Below, piece by piece: positions 1-7,880 of a stretch of DNA of 18,123 nucleotides. The DNA is from Lachnospiraceae bacterium UBA7054 (lineage in GTDB: Bacteria > Bacillota > Clostridia > Lachnospirales > Lachnospiraceae). The notes under the pieces were generated by a model, which was not told the DNA's origin, did not search any database, and saw nothing but the letters and a program-made list of their open reading frames with translations. The translations under genes and the position numbers were made by a program. The stretch spans positions 1 to 18,123 of the forward strand of contig DLAF01000010.1 of NCBI GenBank assembly GCA_002492725.1, read 5' to 3'. The stretch's first letter is position 1, and every line of letters begins with the position of its first letter.

Positions 1-152
1 ACATCTATGGGTACATTATAGTTCGAGATGGACTTTGTAGGTTTCAAATTGAATTACCAGATGCAATATCGCCGAATGAATGGGACGGTGGAGAGGATAT
101 GAGGTGTTTGGCTTTTAAACTTGAAAAAGTACTTTTATATAGAATCAACTGA
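1..152 (+). CDS. 3' end of an unrecognised gene (partial)
   Basis: An open reading frame enters from the left edge (first full codon at base 3) and runs 49 codons to a TGA at 150-152. The visible C-terminus is IYGYIIVRDGLCRF (first 14 residues), continues through a QIELPDAISPNEWDGGED stretch, and ends in KVLLYRIN. Its mix of charged and aromatic residues looks like a real folded soluble C-terminus, and the other two forward frames are closed by stops within the first 40 bases. I do not recognise the family, and no start is in the window. It would lie upstream of the lipid kinase on the same strand but is separated from it by 337 bases, so co-transcription is doubtful. It could also be a chance open frame at a contig or window edge. 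Confidence 0.45.
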   Translation, partial: IYGYIIVRDGLCRFQIELPDAISPNEWDGGEDMRCLAFKLEKVLLYRIN

Positions 153-489
153 TTGTTTTAAAAATTTATTTAGTGCTGCCGATAAAATTAGCGGTATCAT
201 ATTTCATCATCGGGATCGGATGCCTTCTTTTTGATGAACAGGTATTATATAGGACATGGAGTATTTAGAATTTACGATGCAATACAAAGAGAAAATAGAT
301 TATAAAACTGTCTGTTGCTATTTCGATGTTTATTATATGTGTAATGATATTTAGAAAGAATTTAAATGGAGGCTCGCTTTAGGGATGCTTTTCCTATGAG
401 CAGGGAGATAAGATTTTTCTTTAGAGGTGAATGGATAATAAAAATATGGGATAAAGCAGCCATGAAAAGAAATATTTGAGGAAAACCTA
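153..489. other. AT-rich gap without a convincing gene
   Basis: There are 337 bases of AT-rich sequence between the partial gene and the lipid kinase. One frame stays open from 143 to a TAG at 266-268 and encodes a hydrophobic stretch (LPIKLAVSYFIIGIGCLLF). The same frame, after stops at 266 and 296, encodes another hydrophobic piece (KLSVAISMFIICVMIF) between 299 and about 380. Neither piece has a good start codon and ribosome binding site, so I do not call a gene. The two membrane-like pieces in one frame could be the remains of a small decayed membrane protein. A separate 23-codon frame at 234-305 begins with ATG but lacks a Shine-Dalgarno sequence. I see no clear promoter for the downstream gene. 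Confidence 0.35.
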
Positions 490-1383
490 ATGAAGAAAGT
501 CCTTTTTGTATTTAACCCGGTTGCAGGAACCGCAAGAGTTAAGAAGAATTTATTTGAGATAGTAGACTTTTATGATCAAAACAACTGCCTGGTGACACTA
601 TGCCCTGCCCGCAAGATGGCGGAATACGCGGACGATCAGGGATTGAACTTAAATAGTTTTGATTTGGTAGTATGTAGCGGCGGCGACGGGACACTTAATC
701 TGATAGTCTCCTTTTTTCAGAAAAAGAATCTTGATGTTACGATTGCCTATGTTCCATCTGGGTCCACGAATGACTATGCGTACAGCATAGGGATACCGGG
801 TAACATGGATGCGGCGCTTCGCAATACTCTGAATGGAACACCGAGAAGAATTGACATAGGTAATTTTAACGGCAAATATTTTTTGTATGTTGCGGCGTTT
901 GGTATTTTCACGAAGACGTCTTATAGTACGCCTCAGAAATCCAAAAATCTACTTGGTCATATGGCGTATATTTTAGAAGGAATTAAGCAGCTCTCAGAAA
1001 TCCGAAGCTATCATATGAAAGTTATGGGTGGTGATACGGTGTTTGAGGGGGATTATATGTTAGGCCTTGTGACAAATACATTATCTGTGGGTGGATTTAA
1101 GAATTTACTGCCAAGGGAAAACATAGCATTGGATGATGGGGAATTCGAGGTTTTGCTGATACAAAAGCCATCAAATTTAGCAGAGATGCACGGAATTATT
1201 ACTGCATTGTTGAAAGAAAAGCTGGAGAACGCCGCATATATTACTTTTTTCAAATCGTCGAAGGTTGTGGCTCATGCGGAAGAAAAAATTGCCTGGACGC
1301 TTGACGGAGAATATGGCGGAGAGGAGCAGGATGTAGAGATTTTGAATATGGAAAAGCAGCTGGCTATTGTCTGTGAAAAATAA
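490..1383 (+). CDS. Diacylglycerol kinase-family lipid kinase (YegS/BmrU type)
   Basis: 297 residues, the usual size for single-domain lipid kinases of the DAGK catalytic family, which phosphorylate diacylglycerol or related lipid alcohols with ATP at the inner membrane face. Visible motifs are NPVAG at residues 9-13, the nucleotide-binding GGDGT at 64-68, PSGSTNDYA at 89-97 (the family's GTxNDxA motif), DGEFEV at 216-221 and LDGEYGG at 271-277 (the C-terminal DGE motif). All key motifs are present, so the enzyme is probably active. The usual acidic residue after GGDGTxN is replaced by Leu-Ile, a minor deviation. The ATG at 490 follows GAGGA with 7-8 bases spacing. The next gene starts 23 bases after the stop, so the two are likely co-transcribed. 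The exact lipid substrate cannot be told from sequence. Confidence 0.85.
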   Translation: MKKVLFVFNPVAGTARVKKNLFEIVDFYDQNNCLVTLCPARKMAEYADDQGLNLNSFDLVVCSGGDGTLNLIVSFFQKKNLDVTIAYVPSGSTNDYAYSIGIPGNMDAALRNTLNGTPRRIDIGNFNGKYFLYVAAFGIFTKTSYSTPQKSKNLLGHMAYILEGIKQLSEIRSYHMKVMGGDTVFEGDYMLGLVTNTLSVGGFKNLLPRENIALDDGEFEVLLIQKPSNLAEMHGIITALLKEKLENAAYITFFKSSKVVAHAEEKIAWTLDGEYGGEEQDVEILNMEKQLAIVCEK

Positions 1384-1406
1384 GGACTTCCTGAAGGGGG
1401 AATTTT

Positions 1407-3740
1407 ATGGATCTGTCAACTCTTTTCATTGAGGAAGAGCTGGAAGCTTTCCTCGAGACCGCTTATTCATCACTTCTGAGAGAATACACCTTTTTCACCA
1501 TTGCAATGGCGGTTTCGTTTATTATTTTCCCGATATTTGCCGTATGGATTCTAAACCGCCGGGATTGGAACCGCACCAGGGTGGGCAAGCCGTATAAGGC
1601 GTATACACATAGGGATCAGGCAAAGCATGGTATCCACGTTGCGGTATATTTGCTGATGCCCGTATTTGCCGCAAGGACATTGTATCTGGACATGCCGCGT
1701 GTGGAATCTGTGAATGTCTATGGGTGGAAGATTGTTGTGCTTAATGTTCTTTTTTTGCTGTTTTCGGCAGCCGCCGCATGGATGCTATTTAAATGGCGTG
1801 TATCCGGGCTGTTTATGACAGGAGCATTCGTACTTTTTTATACCGTGTGTGAGCAGTATAAGCATCTTCTTATTCTGAAGTCGGATATGTCTCTTCATGC
1901 TAAATTTACACCTGTCGAAGAATATACGCTGTATATTGTAAATGACTACGAGTTGATATACGCCATGGCGGTCAGCCTGTTAGCGGTAATCGTAATAACG
2001 TTATTGGCTGTCTATTATTATAGAAGACGATTCTTATTCCTGCCGGGTAAATTGACCCTTCCGACCTGTGAATATTGCGGCCAGATGATTTCCCCCGACG
2101 ATAGATTCTGCACCTGCTGTGGAAAACCTCTTGGTAACCGCTCTGCCGTGCATGTCATAGAGTCTCTGGATAGGAAGCTATATTGTGGAATCTGTGGGCG
2201 CTTTACGAACGGTACCGTTTGCCTTGACTGCAATAAAGAGAACGAAGAAGAACTCAAAAAAGCGATACAAGAGCGCGCGCGTGAGAAGAGGGTTTCTCTG
2301 GGCCGTAATGTTGCACTGGTGATCTGTATGGTCGCGCTGTTGATTTTAAATATGACAGGATCTGTTAAGGATATACAATCTGGTTCGGCAAAGGCGAACA
2401 ATGCCTTTGTGGAGCGTTGGGGGGAATTTAGCAACAATCCGGATCAGGCGTCAGATTCTGAGTGGCTGGCGGGTTTTGACTCTGCAGCAAAGGCGCTGTA
2501 TGTTGTGGATGCCCGCTGGTACTATGTTAAGCCAAGATCCTTGAAAGCAAACGAACTGATATATTTCCATGTATACGCGAACGCCTCTTTCCGGCAGATG
2601 AAAGTTATTGAGCAGATGCAACAGGCAGCGCACGACGTAGCGAAAGGACGTATCTCAGCTACAGATAGTAAGCGGAAAATCACAGACCTTAACAATCGGT
2701 TTAATCAAACAATCGATGAACAAAGCAATGCGCTGCAATACTATGTTTTGCCAGCCGGACAGAACGATTTACTTGGCAAATTCGGATATATGTGTCTGGA
2801 TGGCTTACATGCTTTCCTTCCGGTGGTAAATATTGTATGGGTGGCAGGCGCAGTCTTGACAATCTGTATGGTTATGTGGATTGTGATGATGAATGATTTC
2901 GCTTCCGAAGCTGTGATGGTGTGGGAACAGAAAATTCAGGCAGCCAGGGCAAAGGCCGACGCGCGCATCTCAAAGTATGCTGCCGTCTATAAGGCGCCGA
3001 CTGTGGGCAAGCCCCTGTATCGAACTGCCGCTGCGGGATTAAATTGCTGGCGCAGTTTGCTCAGAATCGCGAACGAGGTGTGGATGTTGTTTGTAGAATT
3101 GGCCAGTGCGGTAGTATTGTTTGCCTCCTTGTTCCGATTGCGGAATATTGGAAAATGTGCGCGCTGGCTGAAAGCGGGTCTGACTGCCCCGAAGAATTCC
3201 AGCGCAGGCATGTCTGAGTCATATAAAAGTTTACAACGAAAAAGTACGATGTTTTCAGCTGTGATTGTGGCAGCATTTTTTGCGCTCTGCTTGGGGCCAT
3301 CATTAATGAACGGCGGTGCGCAAGAACCATCCGATAGGCAGATGTACTTGAATGCGGCTAAGGCGGCTGCTGTTGACTATGCCGTAGATATAGCGCAAAC
3401 GATTTCGGACATAGGCACGACCGGAACGCTTACGGAGGAGCAGAAAGAACAATTCTATGCGCTCATTGATCTTCAAATAAAAGCGGATCAAACGCTCCTA
3501 AATTACGATATATCGCAGCTTGACGACTATCAGGAAATGCACGCTGGTCTTTGCGCTCTCTGCAAAGACGACCTGGAGGCGCTTAAGCGCCTCCAGGCTG
3601 TGATAGATGAAGGTTTAATTCCCTCGAAAGAGTTACAGAAAAATTATGCAAGCCTCCGCGGAGAGCGGTATCTGTGGGCCATTCAGGAATTAATGTCAGA
3701 ATTTGCCGGACTGGGGGCGGAAATGATAATGGATTTATAG
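1407..3740 (+). CDS. Multi-pass membrane protein with two zinc ribbons, function unknown
   Basis: 777 residues, start ATG preceded by AAGGGGG at six bases. I do not recognise a named family. Hydrophobic segments lie near residues 26-48, 76-94, 108-128, 132-150, 184-204, 302-318, 472-495, 555-577 and 615-632. Between the fifth and sixth sit two back-to-back zinc-ribbon motifs: C221-x2-C224 with C235-x2-C238, and C260-x2-C263 with C272-x2-C275. They are followed by a charged helix (about 276-298). The long stretches 320-470 and 633-777 are helical-looking and soluble. Double zinc ribbons between transmembrane segments are common in uncharacterised Bacillota membrane proteins. The gene follows the lipid kinase by 23 bases, which suggests an envelope or lipid-related role, but this is only inference. 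The coding sequence near codons 714-730 contains two strong inverted repeats. Confidence 0.7.
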   Translation: MDLSTLFIEEELEAFLETAYSSLLREYTFFTIAMAVSFIIFPIFAVWILNRRDWNRTRVGKPYKAYTHRDQAKHGIHVAVYLLMPVFAARTLYLDMPRVESVNVYGWKIVVLNVLFLLFSAAAAWMLFKWRVSGLFMTGAFVLFYTVCEQYKHLLILKSDMSLHAKFTPVEEYTLYIVNDYELIYAMAVSLLAVIVITLLAVYYYRRRFLFLPGKLTLPTCEYCGQMISPDDRFCTCCGKPLGNRSAVHVIESLDRKLYCGICGRFTNGTVCLDCNKENEEELKKAIQERAREKRVSLGRNVALVICMVALLILNMTGSVKDIQSGSAKANNAFVERWGEFSNNPDQASDSEWLAGFDSAAKALYVVDARWYYVKPRSLKANELIYFHVYANASFRQMKVIEQMQQAAHDVAKGRISATDSKRKITDLNNRFNQTIDEQSNALQYYVLPAGQNDLLGKFGYMCLDGLHAFLPVVNIVWVAGAVLTICMVMWIVMMNDFASEAVMVWEQKIQAARAKADARISKYAAVYKAPTVGKPLYRTAAAGLNCWRSLLRIANEVWMLFVELASAVVLFASLFRLRNIGKCARWLKAGLTAPKNSSAGMSESYKSLQRKSTMFSAVIVAAFFALCLGPSLMNGGAQEPSDRQMYLNAAKAAAVDYAVDIAQTISDIGTTGTLTEEQKEQFYALIDLQIKADQTLLNYDISQLDDYQEMHAGLCALCKDDLEALKRLQAVIDEGLIPSKELQKNYASLRGERYLWAIQELMSEFAGLGAEMIMDL
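3547..3597. repeat. Two adjacent perfect inverted repeats inside a coding region
   Basis: First repeat: GTCTTTGC (3547-3554), a 7-base loop, then GCAAAGAC (3562-3569), an 8-bp perfect stem. Two bases later a perfect 26-bp palindrome with no spacer occupies 3572-3597: 13-base arm CCTGGAGGCGCTT followed directly by its exact complement. Both lie in frame within the membrane-protein gene. Neither is followed by a T-run on either strand, so they are not typical intrinsic terminators. Confidence 0.9.
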
Positions 3741-3762
3741 ATAATTTTATTGCATCAATAGT

Positions 3763-6738
3763 TTACCTGATCCACTTCCTCAGCGCCTCAGTCAGAATCT
3801 GGATATCCACAGGCTTAGAAATATGGGCATTCATGCCCGCCTCCTCGGATTTCCTGATATCATCCGCGAAGGCATCCGCCGTCATTGCCACAATAGGGAT
3901 TTGTTTCAGGTCTTCCCGCCCGGAGGAGCGGATCGCAGCAGCGGCTTCGTATCCGTTCATAACGGGCATCTGGATATCCATGAAAATCAGGTCGTAATAT
4001 CCCGGTTCCTTCTCTTTCACAGCTTCGACAGCCAGCTTTCCGTTCATCGCTGTCTCCACCTGAATACCCACAATATTTAAAAGCTCCTGCGCCACTTCAA
4101 TATTGATTTCATTATCTTCCACGAGCAGAACGCGTTTGCCTGAGAAATCTTCCTGCCGGAACGTATCAAGCGTCGAAACCTCTTTTTCCTCGCCTGTATG
4201 TTCCAGCAAGTCCTTAAGGACGCGGATCAGCCGCGACCGGAACAACGGCTTGCCGATAAAAGCGTCCACACCGGCATCAAGGGCTTCAGACTCGATATCC
4301 GCCCAGTCGTACGCAGATTGGATCACGATCAGAATATCATTACCCGCTGTCTTGCGAATATCTCTCGCCGTCTCTACGCCGTCCTTGCGCGGCATCTTCC
4401 AGTCAAGCATCACCACCGCAAATGGATTGTCGTTTTCCGCTTGCAGACGCTGTACGGCAGCATCACCGTCCAGCACATACTCCGCCTTCATACCGAGGCT
4501 TCGCAGCATTTCACAGGTGCTCTCGCAAGCCGTTTCCTCATCGTCCACAACAAGGACCGAAAGGCCGCTGTAAGCTGCCAGATCGGACTCAGTCATATCA
4601 TCCAGCTTCAGGTAAACGATGACCGTGAATTTGGAGCCTTTCCCGAGCTCGCTCTCCACTTTGATGTCACCGTCCATCATGCGGGCAATGTTGACGGCAA
4701 TGGACATACCAAGACCCGTTCCTTCGATCTTATCAATACGGGAATCCGCCGCACGGGAGAACGGTTCAAAAATCTTGTCGATATATTCTTTTTCCATACC
4801 GATACCGGTATCCTCAAAGATAAACTCATAACAGCCAAATCCCGTGATGCGGGAAGGCTTCTCGTCGATCTGTATGCTGATCTTTCCGCCTGTCGGCGTA
4901 AATTTCACGGCATTACCCATAATATTCATAAAGATCTGCTGCAGATGTTGTTCGTCTCCGAGGACATTTTCGTGTGCAAGCTGCACGATGCCTGCATCGA
5001 GCGCAAGTCCTTTCTCATCCATTTGCGAACGGAATACCGTAAGCAGGCTTTCTATTGTATCGGAAAGCTTGAAGGGGCTTTCCGTCAAGCTGACCTTGCC
5101 GCTCTCAATACGACTCATATCCAGCACTTCATTGATCAGTCCCAGAAGGTGTTTGCCTGAGACAGTGATCTTTGAAAGTGCATCAAGTACACGCTCCTTA
5201 TCGTCGATGTGCATGGTTGCGACGGATGTCATGCCCAAAATCGCATTCATCGGGGTGCGGATATCATGGCTCATGCGGGAAAGGAATTCACTCTTAGCGT
5301 GATTTGCCGCTTCCGCCCGTTCCACAGCGTGAGCAAGCATATCACGCTGCTCCTCCTCACGGCGTATCACATCGTCGATATTACGGACGGTGACGGTAAT
5401 CGCCGTCAACTCACCATTTTCCTCGTCAGCTCCGGTGACGACGACTGAGCACCATTCATAATCGCTGCCGTCCTGGCGTTTCATCTTGAACTGTAACTCG
5501 ATATGATCCTTGTCGGCAAGCTCCTGTTTGATATGATTCAGGTTCAAAAATTCCTTTAGCTGCTCATAATGTTCGTCCGCCACGACTCCGCGCCGGAAGC
5601 GCTTTTCCATTTGGGCATGGTAATCTTCCCAACGGGACGAAGTTTCGTCCCGCGGATAGACCCTTTCGCTGGTCTCATGCTTCACGTCCACATAGCAGAT
5701 TGACCGACAGGCTCGTGTCGTGCTGTCCATGGCGTTTTGGTAAATCTTTGTCTGCTCCGCCATTCTGTCGTTTTCATCTAACAGCGCCTGATTTGTCTTT
5801 TGGTTTCGGTACTCTCGAAACAATTGAAAAAGAAACACCGCTATACCGAGCAGGATAAGTACAACGCAGATATTGATAAAGGTATCCGCACCGGAGAGAA
5901 TGCCGTCTCTCGGAATCGTCAAAATACCTGTCCATCCGTTGTCCAAATGATAAAAATAGATGTTGCGGACAATGCCGTCAGAAGGCGTTACATTTTCCAA
6001 CACATGTTTTTCCATGTTGCAGTCTGCATCTTCTATGTAACTGTCTACCAGCTCCTGAAATTCATCCTGCTGATAATCCCAGCAGGAATTATAGTAGAGC
6101 AGCGTCTTTTTACTGTCTACCAGATAGAAAGAAGAATCAGCCGGCAGGACCAGATTATCATTCGCCAGATCAAAACATGCCGGCGTAATATCAATGGCAA
6201 GAAAGCTCCCCGTATCCGGAATCACTTTACACATGGTAACGATCGGAACGCCGGTCACCTCATCCAAAACGGCGGGTGAGATTATGATTCGACCACCTGC
6301 AGAAAGTGCGTTTTTATAAATCTCTCTGTCAGTTAAGTCATCTTCGGCCAGTGTGCTCATTTGCGGATCATTGGAAATGAGCTCCGTGGCATGAAAGGCT
6401 TTTCCGTAGATCCGAATGTTCCCGTTGCCGTACATTTCCGTCAGACCGTTCATAAAGGGATATAGGCCTTCCCGCAGCTCTTCAATGGAAATGCCGGATT
6501 TTTCTCTTTCCTCAACGTAGGCTACACTGAGCGTCAGAATGGATTCACAGCTTTGCATAGTGCTTTCTTCTGATGAGGTATAGTTTTCTACCAGCGTCAG
6601 GCCCATTTGATTGGTGTTATCCCAGAGGGTGCGGCGCAGAATAACGGTACAGAGCACGATCACAAGAATGAACGCACACAGTACGATAATATTATTCCGC
6701 ATCTTTTTAATCAGTCGTATTTTAGTACCTTTTTTCAT
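3763..6738 (-). CDS. Hybrid sensor histidine kinase with two receiver domains
   Basis: 991 residues from the ATG at 6738, chosen because AAGGAAAG lies 10 bases upstream; the more upstream in-frame TTG (6807) falls inside the likely -35 box. Order of domains: transmembrane segment at about 16-34; extracellular sensor of dCache type (about 40-280); second transmembrane segment at about 286-306; PAS-like domain (about 340-455) and a short coiled linker; HisKA with the phospho-accepting His491 in SHDIRTPM; HATPase with the N-box near N609, DTGIG (643-647) and GTGLGMSI (673-680); receiver 1 with D732/D733, Asp779 and Lys830; receiver 2 with E874/D875, Asp921 and Lys975. All catalytic and phosphorylation residues are present. 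There is no C-terminal Hpt domain and no output regulator gene next door, so the phosphorelay partner must be elsewhere. The 3' end converges on the preceding gene with 22 bases between the stops. Confidence 0.9.
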   Translation of the reverse strand: MKKGTKIRLIKKMRNNIIVLCAFILVIVLCTVILRRTLWDNTNQMGLTLVENYTSSEESTMQSCESILTLSVAYVEEREKSGISIEELREGLYPFMNGLTEMYGNGNIRIYGKAFHATELISNDPQMSTLAEDDLTDREIYKNALSAGGRIIISPAVLDEVTGVPIVTMCKVIPDTGSFLAIDITPACFDLANDNLVLPADSSFYLVDSKKTLLYYNSCWDYQQDEFQELVDSYIEDADCNMEKHVLENVTPSDGIVRNIYFYHLDNGWTGILTIPRDGILSGADTFINICVVLILLGIAVFLFQLFREYRNQKTNQALLDENDRMAEQTKIYQNAMDSTTRACRSICYVDVKHETSERVYPRDETSSRWEDYHAQMEKRFRRGVVADEHYEQLKEFLNLNHIKQELADKDHIELQFKMKRQDGSDYEWCSVVVTGADEENGELTAITVTVRNIDDVIRREEEQRDMLAHAVERAEAANHAKSEFLSRMSHDIRTPMNAILGMTSVATMHIDDKERVLDALSKITVSGKHLLGLINEVLDMSRIESGKVSLTESPFKLSDTIESLLTVFRSQMDEKGLALDAGIVQLAHENVLGDEQHLQQIFMNIMGNAVKFTPTGGKISIQIDEKPSRITGFGCYEFIFEDTGIGMEKEYIDKIFEPFSRAADSRIDKIEGTGLGMSIAVNIARMMDGDIKVESELGKGSKFTVIVYLKLDDMTESDLAAYSGLSVLVVDDEETACESTCEMLRSLGMKAEYVLDGDAAVQRLQAENDNPFAVVMLDWKMPRKDGVETARDIRKTAGNDILIVIQSAYDWADIESEALDAGVDAFIGKPLFRSRLIRVLKDLLEHTGEEKEVSTLDTFRQEDFSGKRVLLVEDNEINIEVAQELLNIVGIQVETAMNGKLAVEAVKEKEPGYYDLIFMDIQMPVMNGYEAAAAIRSSGREDLKQIPIVAMTADAFADDIRKSEEAGMNAHISKPVDIQILTEALRKWIR

Positions 6739-6779
6739 AATATCGCATCTTTCCTTACAGTAATGTCCCTTCTTCCAAT

Positions 6780-6807
6780 ATTCTACCACCGCGACCGAGA
6801 AAGTCAA
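6780..6807 (-). promoter_or_regulatory. Promoter for the hybrid histidine kinase
   Basis: Read on the minus strand: TTGACT (6807-6802), 16-base spacer, TAGAAT (6785-6780). It is placed about 40 bases upstream of the kinase start at 6738, and no other good match lies in this intergenic space on this strand. Confidence 0.5.
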
Positions 6808-6818
6808 TATTTTACCAC

Positions 6819-6847
6819 TTGTATATTCGGCTCTTTTATATTAAAAT
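6819..6847 (+). promoter_or_regulatory. Promoter for the ferredoxin gene
   Basis: TTGTAT (6819-6824), 17-base spacer, TAAAAT (6842-6847). The expected start of transcription is near 6854, giving a leader of about 50 bases to the ATG at 6906. It is divergent from the kinase promoter and about 12 bases from it. Confidence 0.5.
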
Positions 6848-6859
6848 AGGAAGGTAAGA

Positions 6860-6878
6860 AATTGATACGTTATCAATT
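6860..6878. promoter_or_regulatory. 19-bp dyad, candidate operator in the ferredoxin leader
   Basis: AATTGATA (6860-6867), spacer CGT, TATCAATT (6871-6878): perfect 8-base arms. It lies just downstream of the predicted transcription start, where a bound repressor would block the ferredoxin gene. The half-sites TTGAT/ATCAA resemble those of CRP/FNR-family regulators, but the FNR spacing is four bases and here it is five. The identity of any binding protein is unknown. Confidence 0.4.
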
Positions 6879-6905
6879 ATTTTATCACATAAGGAGGGTA
6901 TAGTC

Positions 6906-7076
6906 ATGGCATATGTAATCAGTGATGCTTGTGTCGCATGCGGCGCATGTGAGGGTCAGTGCCCGGTTGGCGCGATCAGCATGGGTGACGGCAAATTTGA
7001 GATTGATCCCGATAAGTGCATCGACTGCGGATCCTGCGCAGGCGTCTGCCCGACGGGTTCCATCTCTCAGGGATGA
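6906..7076 (+). CDS. Clostridial-type 2[4Fe-4S] ferredoxin
   Basis: A 56-residue gene (ATG 6906, stop TGA 7074-7076). It is preceded by a textbook AAGGAGGG with 7-base spacing. Two complete cluster-binding motifs are visible: C9-x2-C12-x2-C15-x3-C19-Pro and C38-x2-C41-x2-C44-x3-C48-Pro. The length and internal pseudo-twofold repeat match clostridial bacterial ferredoxins, which are soluble low-potential electron carriers for hydrogenases, pyruvate:ferredoxin oxidoreductase and similar enzymes. It stands alone, with its own promoter upstream and a hairpin terminator downstream, so it is a general electron carrier rather than part of an enzyme operon. Very sure of the family; the redox partners are not visible here. 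Confidence 0.96.
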   Translation: MAYVISDACVACGACEGQCPVGAISMGDGKFEIDPDKCIDCGSCAGVCPTGSISQG

Positions 7077-7097
7077 TCTCTGATACAGACGGATTTT

Positions 7098-7143
7098 GAA
7101 AGGACCGTACCCCTTATTTTGGGGGCAGCGGTTCTTTCTTTTT
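7098..7143 (+). terminator. Intrinsic terminator of the ferredoxin gene
   Basis: GAAAGGACCG (7098-7107) pairs with CGGTTCTTTC (7129-7138), with one G-U pair. CCCC (7110-7113) can pair with the G-run at 7121-7125 inside, and a T-run follows (7139-7143). It overlaps the last codons of the convergent MerR-like gene, whose stop is at 7114-7116. Confidence 0.7.
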
Positions 7144-7767
7144 GCCTATCCCAAAGCGTTCTTTGGGCTGATGCCGCTGCCGAATCATCTCATCAATTTT
7201 TCTATAATGCTCCTCTTCCTGTTTCCAGTGCGCCTCGTCCCGCTCTTCCTGCTGTCTGAACTGATAGTCCAGCTCTTTTAAGATACTCTCCTTGATCTCG
7301 GTGCACATCTCTTTGTTGGCGCTCTTTACGGCGTCCGTCACCAGATGCTGCAGCAGATACTGTAATCTGGCTGCCTTCTTTGCCTTTTCATCGCAGGTGG
7401 GTTCCTCGTACTCCTGCATTTCTCCCTCGGGGAGTTCCATCACGGTCTCCTTCCCCTTTGCCATTGTGACCATATACTTTTTCGCTTTCTTCATCACCAT
7501 ATCCTCCACCTTTTCCTGCATTTCATAATTGTCCCCGTGCAGCACCATACGGATCGCTTTCAGCTGCAGTCCCTGTTCCTTCAGCTGCTTGATCTGTCGG
7601 AAGCGTTCGATATCTTCCTGGGTGTAACTCCGATGTCCCATCTCATTGCGTCCGATGGGAAGCGCAAGCTCATCCTCCCAGTAGCGGAGCACATGCGGCT
7701 CCACCTGCACCAGTTTTGAGGCCTCTGAGATGTAATAAACTGTCTTTTCCGCCATTCTTCCCTCCAT
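7114..7767 (-). CDS. MerR-like transcriptional regulator with long C-terminal helix
   Basis: 217 residues. The N-terminal winged helix-turn-helix spans about residues 11-75: VYYISEASKLVQVEPHVLRY, then WE, a GHRSYT turn, and the DIERFRQIKQLKEQGLQLKAI helices, a typical MerR-family DNA-binding domain. The rest is charged and predicted helical or coiled coil (residues 125-205), ending in a lysine/proline-rich tail. There is no obvious effector-binding cysteine pattern or drug-binding domain. Two starts are possible: ATG at 7767 (AAAGGAG five bases upstream) and ATG at 7755 (GGAGGG four bases upstream, too close); I keep 7767. The gene lies downstream of dnaB on the same strand but behind a terminator hairpin, so it is probably expressed partly by read-through or from its own promoter. 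The target is unknown. Confidence 0.8.
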   Translation of the reverse strand: MEGRMAEKTVYYISEASKLVQVEPHVLRYWEDELALPIGRNEMGHRSYTQEDIERFRQIKQLKEQGLQLKAIRMVLHGDNYEMQEKVEDMVMKKAKKYMVTMAKGKETVMELPEGEMQEYEEPTCDEKAKKAARLQYLLQHLVTDAVKSANKEMCTEIKESILKELDYQFRQQEERDEAHWKQEEEHYRKIDEMIRQRHQPKERFGIGKKKEPLPPK

Positions 7768-7784
7768 TTTTTCTCCTTTCGCAT

Positions 7785-7820
7785 AAAAAAGAGACGTTCC
7801 CGATTTGGGTTCGTCTCTTT
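7785..7820 (-). terminator. Intrinsic terminator after dnaB
   Basis: Read on the minus strand, AAAGAGACG (7820-7812) pairs perfectly with CGTCTCTTT (7796-7788) around a 15-base loop, followed by more T residues (to 7785). It ends the gdpP-rplI-dnaB transcript about 60 bases after the dnaB stop and just before the MerR-like gene's ribosome binding site. Confidence 0.75.
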
Positions 7821-7880
7821 CGTGTAATGAATCCGTTCAGCCCACGCCATTCGCAAAACGCGCTTGCAGGTCTGGCTGAA

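Noticed and set aside
3674..3997. 107-codon plus-strand frame across the end of the membrane gene and the kinase 3' end
   Set aside because: It overlaps two genes with clear features and translates the reverse of receiver domain 2.
4198..5160. A 320-codon open frame on the plus strand inside the hybrid kinase gene
   Set aside because: It is antisense to a gene with complete conserved kinase and receiver motifs, has no recognisable domain and no ribosome site. It is a shadow of biased codon use; the same goes for 4103-4573 and 4844-5302.
5633..5652. 9-bp inverted repeat with two-base loop (CGGGACGAA/TTCGTCCCG) inside the kinase gene
   Set aside because: Repeats of this size are expected about once by chance in a window this long, and there is no T-run or positional logic.
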